Part shown: positions 62,217 through 64,000 of the stretch, in pieces
Numbering within the stretch: position 1 is the stretch's first letter
Layout: each line of letters begins with the position of its first letter
DNA from: Proteobacteria bacterium UBA981
GTDB lineage: Bacteria > Pseudomonadota > Gammaproteobacteria > Ga0077536
Length of the DNA stretch: 64,000 nt
Assembly (NCBI GenBank): GCA_002292285.1
Contig: DBBP01000012.1
Location: 124,001-188,000, forward strand
Direction of reading: 5' to 3'
Position numbers and translations under genes: made by a program
The notes under the pieces: model-generated
Told to the model about the DNA's origin: nothing
What the model saw: the letters and a program-made list of their open reading frames with translations, nothing else
Databases searched by the model: none

Positions 62217-62691
62217 GCGAATTGAAATCGACCTCTGTCGTCAGTCGTTGCGTGCCTGGCACACCGAGGACAACTTCGTCGACTATTGCGTTTCAACCGC
62301 GCTTAATGGTCCGGGCGAGATGCTGGACAGTGAATGTACCCCACGAGGATTGCACGAGATTTGCGAATTAATCGGCGCAGACTGCGCCCCAAATACCGTC
62401 TTTGTCGGCCGGCGCCCGACCGGCGAACTGCATAGCGCGACGCTGGCTGCCGAGCAGCCTCACAGAGACTGGATTTTAACGCGCATTCTGTGGCTAAGCG
62501 GTCGCGAACCAGGTCGGAATCTGGGTGGTAGTTGCGACACCAGAGCGCGCTACATTTACATCCATGGCACCCCGGACGCGACGCCACTCGGTGTCGCCGG
62601 CTCGCGAGGTTGCGTTCGGATGCATAATCGCGACGTCATCGAAGTGTTCGACCAGGTGCGGGTGGGGACGCCGGTTGATATCCATGAATGA
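62203..62691 (+). CDS. L,D-transpeptidase (YkuD domain) without signal peptide
   Basis: A 162-residue protein whose C-terminal half is a YkuD catalytic domain: H121 in YIYIHGTPD and the active-site SRGCVRMHN with S134 and C137. The N-terminal 60 residues lack any signal peptide or membrane segment. The start is probably TTG 62203, with GGAGAG seven bases upstream, overlapping the binding-protein stop by 14 bases; the frame is open back to 62170. Being inside a peptide ABC operon, it may act on muropeptides in the cytoplasm, or be exported by an unknown route. Both are inference. Confidence 0.85.
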   Translation: MSAIERIEIDLCRQSLRAWHTEDNFVDYCVSTALNGPGEMLDSECTPRGLHEICELIGADCAPNTVFVGRRPTGELHSATLAAEQPHRDWILTRILWLSGREPGRNLGGSCDTRARYIYIHGTPDATPLGVAGSRGCVRMHNRDVIEVFDQVRVGTPVDIHE

Positions 62692-62867
62692 GCCGACTTG
62701 CGCGCAACTCTAGCCTCTGAATGTGCTGGGTTTGTCGTGGTCCTAATGCGCCACGCATGGGCAGTCCGGGGCGCTGGCTGTGCGGGCGAATATCTCTGAT
62801 GCGTCACGTTGTCTATGACTAGCGCGTTGCTCTCGCCCTGGCGCGGCACCCCACTCCAGGCCCGAGC

Positions 62868-63800
62868 ATGAGGGCGCAGCTACTATTTATTGGCGTGCGT
62901 CTGGCGGCGGCGGGATCGGTTGTGCTGGCGGTCACGTTGCTTGTGTTTATGCTCCTCCACGTGATTCCCGGCGACCCGGTCGATGTGATGCTCGGCGAGT
63001 ATGCTGCGGTCGCAGACCGCGAGGCCTTGCGGGCGCGTCTTGGTCTGGATCTGTCACTGGCCCAACAATGGTGGACCTTCGCATCGGGTGTCGCCCGTCT
63101 TGATCTCGGTGTGTCGATGGTTAGCGGGCATCCCGTGGTGGATACCGTGCTGACACACTTTCGTATGACCGCCGTTCTGGCTATCGCAGCGCTTTTTGTT
63201 GCACTGGCATTCGGCGTTCCGCTCGGTGTGTTGGCAGCGCTCAGGCCGGGGAGTCGCTGGGACCATCTGAGTATGATCGTCGCCGTTGTGGCGATGTCAG
63301 TGCCTAATTTCGTACTCGGCCCGCTCCTCATCCTACTGTTTAGTGTTGCGCTCGGTTGGCTTCCCGTCGGTGGCGCCGATTCTCCAGACGCCCTGATACT
63401 GCCAGCGCTAACCCTGGGTTTGTCCATGGCCGCGCTGCTGGCGCGTATGACCCGCGCGACGATGCTCGACGTATTGGAACAGCCGTACATCACCGCGGCG
63501 CGAGCGCGAGGACTGAGCGAACAGCGCGTGATTACTGTCCATGTTCTCGGTAATGCTGCGCTACCACTGGTGACGGTTATGGGGTTGCAATTAGGTGCTC
63601 TGCTGGGTGGCGCGGTAATTACCGAGGTTGTGTTCGGATGGCCCGGGGTAGGACAACTGCTGGTCGAATCGATTCAGCGCCGCGATTATCCAGTCGCACA
63701 GGCCTGCGTGTTGGTCATCAGCTTCGCCTACGTCGCGCTCAATACGCTGACTGACATGTTCTATACGCGCATCGACCCGCGGGTCGTTGAGGGTCCGTGA
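62868..63800 (+). CDS. Peptide ABC transporter permease, DppB/OppB type
   Basis: Inner-membrane permease of 310 residues with six hydrophobic segments. The N-terminal segment (residues 5-30), the HVIPGDPVDVMLGEYA loop near residue 33 and the EAA-type cytoplasmic loop (YITAARARGLSEQRVI near residue 205) are the DppB pattern; the end reads TRIDPRV. ATG 62868 opens after a 176-base gap from the transpeptidase gene in which I see no feature. Its stop overlaps the next GTG. Confidence 0.93.
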   Translation: MRAQLLFIGVRLAAAGSVVLAVTLLVFMLLHVIPGDPVDVMLGEYAAVADREALRARLGLDLSLAQQWWTFASGVARLDLGVSMVSGHPVVDTVLTHFRMTAVLAIAALFVALAFGVPLGVLAALRPGSRWDHLSMIVAVVAMSVPNFVLGPLLILLFSVALGWLPVGGADSPDALILPALTLGLSMAALLARMTRATMLDVLEQPYITAARARGLSEQRVITVHVLGNAALPLVTVMGLQLGALLGGAVITEVVFGWPGVGQLLVESIQRRDYPVAQACVLVISFAYVALNTLTDMFYTRIDPRVVEGP

Positions 63801-64000
63801 CACCCGCAGTCCGCATAGCCGCTTTGATCGTGTTCTCGTGGGCACTGGTCGCACTTATCTCGCCACTACAAACACAGGCTGCGAACGAGATTAGTCTTGA
63901 GCACATGCTGGAACGTCCAGCGCTTGGGAGCGGGCTGGGACGAGACGATCTGGGGCGTCCGATAGCGGCACGTTTGGGCGTCGGTGCTCAGGTGTCATTG
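63797..64000 (+). CDS. Peptide ABC transporter permease, DppC/OppC type, 3' end missing
   Basis: Starts at GTG 63797 inside the dppB-like stop and runs off the window after 68 codons. The visible part has a first membrane segment (residues 6-21) and HMLERPALGSGLGRDDLGRPIAARLGVGAQVSL; the LGRDDLGR-type motif followed by a basic stretch and GAQVSL is the typical N-terminal region of DppC-like permeases. The rest, and presumably the ATPase genes, lie beyond the window. Confidence 0.88.
   Translation, partial: MTPAVRIAALIVFSWALVALISPLQTQAANEISLEHMLERPALGSGLGRDDLGRPIAARLGVGAQVSL

Overview
The window is ordinary chromosomal DNA of a gammaproteobacterium, roughly 55-60% G+C, with genes packed head to tail and many ATGA or GTGA stop/start overlaps. 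The gene orders (murD-ftsW-murG-murC-murB-ddl-ftsQAZ-lpxC-dciA-M23-secA; pilBCD-coaE-zapD; bamD divergent from rluD-pgeF-clpB; PP0621-like gene-pilS-pilR-pilA; suhB-trmJ; ilvIHC-psd-pssA) are those of Pseudomonas-like and related gammaproteobacteria. I see no rRNA, tRNA, CRISPR array, insertion sequence or prophage. The species cannot be named from the sequence alone.

Layout. 1-10784: the dcw division and cell-wall cluster, entered inside murD and closed by lpxC. 10781-16313: dciA (reverse strand), an M23 peptidase, secA and a Nudix/ThiE-like fusion. 16458-21944 (reverse): zapD, coaE and the type IV pilus genes pilD, pilC, pilB. 22059-26533 (reverse): clpB, pgeF broken by one in-frame TGA, and rluD, divergent from bamD. 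27554-31289 (reverse): nadE, sucD, sucC. 31498-35413: a small PP0621-like membrane protein, the pilus two-component system pilS-pilR, and the major pilin pilA behind a sigma-54 promoter and in front of a strong terminator. 35482-40158: two tandem paralogous GT-C-type membrane proteins with TPR-like tails, meeting a DPM1-like glycosyltransferase on the other strand. 40198-49961: housekeeping genes (suhB, trmJ, purM, a DUF2066 protein, a PerM-type permease, hda, an ArsC-like reductase, a YihY protein, acylphosphatase, proS). 50339-55277: branched-chain amino acid genes ilvI-ilvH-ilvC, then psd-like and pssA. 55497-60697: family 4 uracil-DNA glycosylase, rimI, pagL-like, cysM, a DEDDy exonuclease and rlmD. 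60702-64000: a peptide ABC transporter (binding protein and two permeases, the last cut by the window end) with an L,D-transpeptidase gene inside it.

How it works together. The first 16 kb builds and exports the envelope: peptidoglycan precursors (MurB, C, D, G, Ddl), septal synthesis (FtsW, Q, A, Z, with ZapD further on), lipid A (LpxC) and secretion (SecA). The pilus genes lie in two blocks: the assembly motor, platform and peptidase (pilB, pilC, pilD), and the regulators plus pilin (pilS, pilR, pilA). The GT-C pair and GT2 enzyme beside pilA look like a candidate lipid-linked glycosylation module for the pilin or another exported protein.

Most worth a second look: (1) the pilA-adjacent GT-C/GT-C/GT2 cluster; (2) the in-frame TGA in pgeF, at a position where the E. 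coli protein, as I recall it, has cysteine, followed by a hairpin; (3) a phosphatidylserine decarboxylase-like protein with Gly-Cys instead of the Gly-Ser self-cleavage site; (4) a PilB that has lost three of the four zinc-motif cysteines; (5) a perfect 14-bp hairpin between ftsA and ftsZ; (6) an L,D-transpeptidase without signal peptide inside a peptide-transport operon.
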